Shown: positions 61,519-64,000 of the stretch, one piece after another
Layout of the letters: every line of letters starts with the position of its first letter
How positions within the stretch are numbered: the first letter of the stretch is position 1
Assembly (NCBI RefSeq): GCF_021403115.1
Contig: NZ_JAJSSH010000007.1
Coordinates: 124,001 to 188,000 of the forward strand
Reading direction: 5' to 3'
Origin: Sphingobium sufflavum
GTDB lineage: Bacteria > Pseudomonadota > Alphaproteobacteria > Sphingomonadales > Sphingomonadaceae
DNA: 64,000 bases
Translations under genes and position numbers: made by a program
The notes under the pieces: generated by a model
Told to the model about the DNA's origin: nothing
What the model saw: the letters and a program-made list of their open reading frames with translations, nothing else
The model's database searches: none

Positions 61519-63105
61519 TCATCCACGCCGATCGGGCAGACTGTCGATAGGCTGCGGCACGAGTTCCGCCGCCACCGTCACGGGTGTGTCGTCCCGATGC
61601 TCGACATGCATCAAACGCCGGATGAAGGGCGCGACGATCAGGACGAAGACACCCACGCCGATGGAAAGACCGCCCACCCATTCATAGACGGCGAGCGTGG
61701 CCATCACCTTGTCCTGGGCATTGGCCGACGCCACGCCAATACCCGCAGCGATCAGCCCCGCGATGAAGTCACCCGCCGCCGTCGCCAGGAACCAGACACC
61801 CATGACCAGTCCCGCCATGCGCGCGGGCGCCAGCTTCGACATGGCCGACAGCCCGACCGGCGAGAGGCACAGTTCTGCCGTGGTGTGCAGGAAATAAATG
61901 CCAAAGATGAAGATGACCGGCGTCGGATTGCCCGTTCCCACCGCCAGCGCACCCGCGACCAGCAACAGGAAGCCCAGCCCCAGTTGAATCAACGCCAGCC
62001 CGAATTTTGCGGGCGTCGACGGTTCGATCCCTCGTCGTCCCAGCTTGATCCACAAGCCCGCAATCAAGGGCGCCATCAGGATGATGAACAGTGAATTGAT
62101 CGACTGGAACACCGATGCAGGAACAAGAACACCGAAGAAAAAACGATCGACATGCCGGTCAGTGTAGAGGCTCAATGAACTGCCCGCCTGTTCGAACAGG
62201 CCCCAGAACAGGGGATTTAGGCTGACGAGGAACAGCACCGCGAACATCCGGTCCCGCTCGATCCGATCCATCCGCGTGAAGCTCTCCCACACCAGATAGA
62301 CCACCACCACCGCGCTGGACAGCAACAGCAGGGTGCCCACCGCATCATGGCTTTGCACCAGCCACCAGACGACCGGTACGCTCGCCAATGCGGCCAGATA
62401 GATGATCCATTCACGCGGCACAAAACCGCCAACCTTGCCCGCCAAATAGGCCGGCTCCGGCGGCTCGCCCCGGCCCAGCAGCAACGGTTTGCCCCAGGCG
62501 AAGACGATCACGCCCGCAACCATGCCCACCGCCGCCGCGCCAAAGCCATAGGACCACCCGACCGTCTCGCCCAATATGCCGCAGATCAGGGGACCGAGCA
62601 GGCCGCCGACATTGATGCCCATATAGAATAGGGTGTAGGCTGGATCACGCCGCGTGTCGTCGCGCGGATAAAGCTGGCCCACGATGGCGGAGATATTCGC
62701 CTTCAAAAAGCCTGTACCGACGATGATGAAGGCCAGCGCGGTCCAGAAGGCGTTGAGCGCAAACGCATCCTGCCCCCCGTCTCCCTCGACCCCCAGCACG
62801 ATATGTCCCACCGCGATCAATATGCCACCGAACAGCACCGCCTTGCGCTGTCCCAGATAGCGATCCGCGACATAGCCGCCCAGCAGCGGGGTGATATAGA
62901 CCAGCGACGTATAGGCGCCATAGATCCAGCCGGATTGCTGGTCGCTGAGCAGGAAATGCTTGGTCAGGTAGAAGACCAGCAGCGCACGCATCCCATAATA
63001 GGAAAAACGTTCCCACATCTCGGCAAAAAACAGGACGAACAGTCCCTTTGGATGACCAAGGATGGTGCCCGCTTCATTCCCGTCGGCAAGGTTCTGGCTG
63101 GTCAT
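61519..63105 (-). CDS. POT/PTR family proton-coupled peptide transporter
   Basis: A 528-residue MFS transporter of the POT family (DtpT-like), importing di- and tripeptides with protons. Signature 1 is FFAEMWERFSYYGMRALL (with the ExxER motif) and signature 2 is FYMGINVGGLLGPLICG. About 14 helices are visible. MTSQNLADGN at 63105 is chosen because the 35 upstream codons lack family similarity. It stands alone, between glmM and a small protein gene. Confidence 0.92.
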   Translation of the reverse strand: MTSQNLADGNEAGTILGHPKGLFVLFFAEMWERFSYYGMRALLVFYLTKHFLLSDQQSGWIYGAYTSLVYITPLLGGYVADRYLGQRKAVLFGGILIAVGHIVLGVEGDGGQDAFALNAFWTALAFIIVGTGFLKANISAIVGQLYPRDDTRRDPAYTLFYMGINVGGLLGPLICGILGETVGWSYGFGAAAVGMVAGVIVFAWGKPLLLGRGEPPEPAYLAGKVGGFVPREWIIYLAALASVPVVWWLVQSHDAVGTLLLLSSAVVVVYLVWESFTRMDRIERDRMFAVLFLVSLNPLFWGLFEQAGSSLSLYTDRHVDRFFFGVLVPASVFQSINSLFIILMAPLIAGLWIKLGRRGIEPSTPAKFGLALIQLGLGFLLLVAGALAVGTGNPTPVIFIFGIYFLHTTAELCLSPVGLSAMSKLAPARMAGLVMGVWFLATAAGDFIAGLIAAGIGVASANAQDKVMATLAVYEWVGGLSIGVGVFVLIVAPFIRRLMHVEHRDDTPVTVAAELVPQPIDSLPDRRG

Positions 63106-63330
63106 GGACATCCTGATCTTGGGGGCAACATGCCCTGAACTCGTGGGCGAGAGTAACGATTTTGGGCGCGCTGTGAAGCCGATACAGCAGCCGCATGGTC
63201 GCCATGCCAACCACTTTTTTCTGGTCCGACAGATGACGGAAAATCAAGGGGTTTAGACGAATGTCCAATTTCCCCGGCCCGCCAAAATGGGCATGAAGGT
63301 CCGACCACAGGGCGATGAAGGCGCAAGGCA

Positions 63331-63477
63331 ATGGGAAATTTCGATCCTCCGCACAAGGAAATCGGGTCGCTCGACCGGCTCGATCCGGCGTTCAGCGAAC
63401 TGTCCCGCGCGCTCGGCCCCATGTCGCTGGTCTTCAGCTTCACCGGGCTGGGGTGGCTGCTCCTGCATCTGGTGTAG
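63331..63477 (+). CDS. Small protein with C-terminal hydrophobic tail, 48 residues
   Basis: An ATG (63331) with AAGG five bases before it opens a 48-codon frame ending TAG 63475-63477. The product begins MGNFDPPHKEIGSLDRLDPA, continues with a helix (FSELSRALGPM) and ends in a hydrophobic stretch (SLVFSFTGLGWLLLHLV). The composition is protein-like and the length suggests a small membrane-associated protein. I do not recognise a family. It converges on the marC gene with 33 bases between stops. Confidence 0.5.
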   Translation: MGNFDPPHKEIGSLDRLDPAFSELSRALGPMSLVFSFTGLGWLLLHLV

Positions 63478-63510
63478 GCTTGCCCCCCGGCGCTGAGCCG
63501 AGACAAGCGT

Positions 63511-64000
63511 TCACCGAGCCGCCATCAGCGCCCCACGCACACCGTCCAGCACGAATTGCACCGCCAATGCGGCCAGCAACACTCCCAGCACGCGGGTAAC
63601 CACCGCCTCCACTTCCGGCCCGACCAACCGCATCAGCGGCCCCGCGAGCAGCAGCGCACCCAGCATCAACAGCAACGTCACCGCCAGCGCGGCCAGCACC
63701 ATGGTCCGCTCGACACCCCCATGCGCCTCCGCCATCAACAGCATGATGGTGGCGATGGACCCCGGTCCCGCGATCATCGGCATCGCCATGGGGAAAACGG
63801 ACACATCCTCGACCTCCGGCGTCTCAGCGACATGTCGTGCCCGGTCCTCCCGCCGCTGGGTCCGCCGCTCGAACACCATTTCCAGCGCAATGAAGAACAA
63901 CATAATCCCGCCCGCGATGCGAAAAGCGTCGAGGCCGATGCCCAGCAAGTGCAACAGAGGCCGCCCGACCAGCGCGAACAACAAAAGGATGACCGCCGCA
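63511..64000 (-). CDS. MarC family integral membrane protein (N-terminal part outside window)
   Basis: The frame reads through 64000, so the N-terminus is missing; 163 residues are seen. MarC/UPF0056 blocks are present: LLHLLGIGLDAFRIAGGIML, FPMAMPMIAGPGSIAT with the conserved Gly-Pro-Gly, and VTRVLGVLLAALAVQFVLDGV. About four helices remain of six. Function is unknown (the original link to multiple antibiotic resistance was withdrawn). An internal ATG at 63984 is not the likely start, since hydrophobic coding sequence extends beyond it. Confidence 0.85.
   Translation of the reverse strand, partial: AAVILLLFALVGRPLLHLLGIGLDAFRIAGGIMLFFIALEMVFERRTQRREDRARHVAETPEVEDVSVFPMAMPMIAGPGSIATIMLLMAEAHGGVERTMVLAALAVTLLLMLGALLLAGPLMRLVGPEVEAVVTRVLGVLLAALAVQFVLDGVRGALMAAR

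Overview
The window is a contiguous 64 kb stretch of a GC-rich alphaproteobacterial chromosome. Gene content and order suggest a sphingomonad (Sphingomonadaceae). The supporting features are the run aroB-aroK / membrane protein / Ser-rich exported protein / xerD / accA, the set DUF1178-nitrilase-grxC-comF, tandem orphan Flp pilins, and dispersed palindromes of the type GTCATCCCGGA...TCCGGGATGAC and CCGTTCG...CGAACGG. Genus cannot be fixed from the sequence alone.

Region 1 (1-20.8 kb) is accessory and oriented to stress and the cell envelope. It holds the C-terminal end of a large-subunit catalase, an AI-2E family permease, two outer-membrane barrels, two L,D-transpeptidases flanking a YcbK-type M15 protein, a formate/nitrite-channel relative, a half-size substrate-binding lipoprotein coupled to an atypical CDF transporter, a second CDF transporter, a flavodoxin-fold reductase, two-domain exonuclease-BRCT and truncated Ku genes, a PA2169-type four-helix protein, and a YdeP/FdhF-type molybdoenzyme with its FdhD factor and a catalase-like protein. 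It ends in a dead coxB gene. The region stops at a tRNA-Arg(CCU) whose 3' end faces it, so it could be an island joined at that tRNA.

Region 2 (20.9-43.2 kb) is mostly core metabolism and housekeeping: DUF1178, nitrilase, glutaredoxin, ComF, a methyltransferase, MutT, two Flp pilins, an M48-LysM protease, aroB, aroK, xerD, accA, a free-methionine-sulfoxide reductase, an RcnB/glycine-zipper envelope protein, an SDR, Bpt, threonine deaminase, a 3-hydroxyisobutyrate-dehydrogenase relative, a signal-peptide-bearing amidohydrolase without recognisable metal ligands, and a type I phosphomannose isomerase.

Region 3 (43.3-51.7 kb) is a minus-strand operon of seven overlapping or nearly abutting genes for a surface polysaccharide: initiating polyprenyl-phosphate sugar transferase, GT2, Zn-ribbon methyltransferase, Wzx-like flippase, GT4, FkbM methyltransferase, and a large polytopic membrane protein. 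The convergent mannose-6-phosphate isomerase could feed it.

Region 4 (51.8-64 kb) holds a TauE/SafE permease, an AT-richer intergenic stretch with a probable structured RNA ending in a strong minus-strand terminator, a PAS-GGDEF-EAL protein, a LuxC-family acyl-CoA reductase, the tightly packed series glmM-DUF1272-thiD-rnhB, a POT-family peptide transporter, a 48-residue small protein and the 3' part of a marC gene that runs off the window. The best leads for follow-up are the RNA at 53.36-53.49 kb, the decayed coxB and Ku genes, the pseudoenzyme at 40.7 kb and the 14-bp iterated array with a stress-type promoter at 16.4-16.5 kb.
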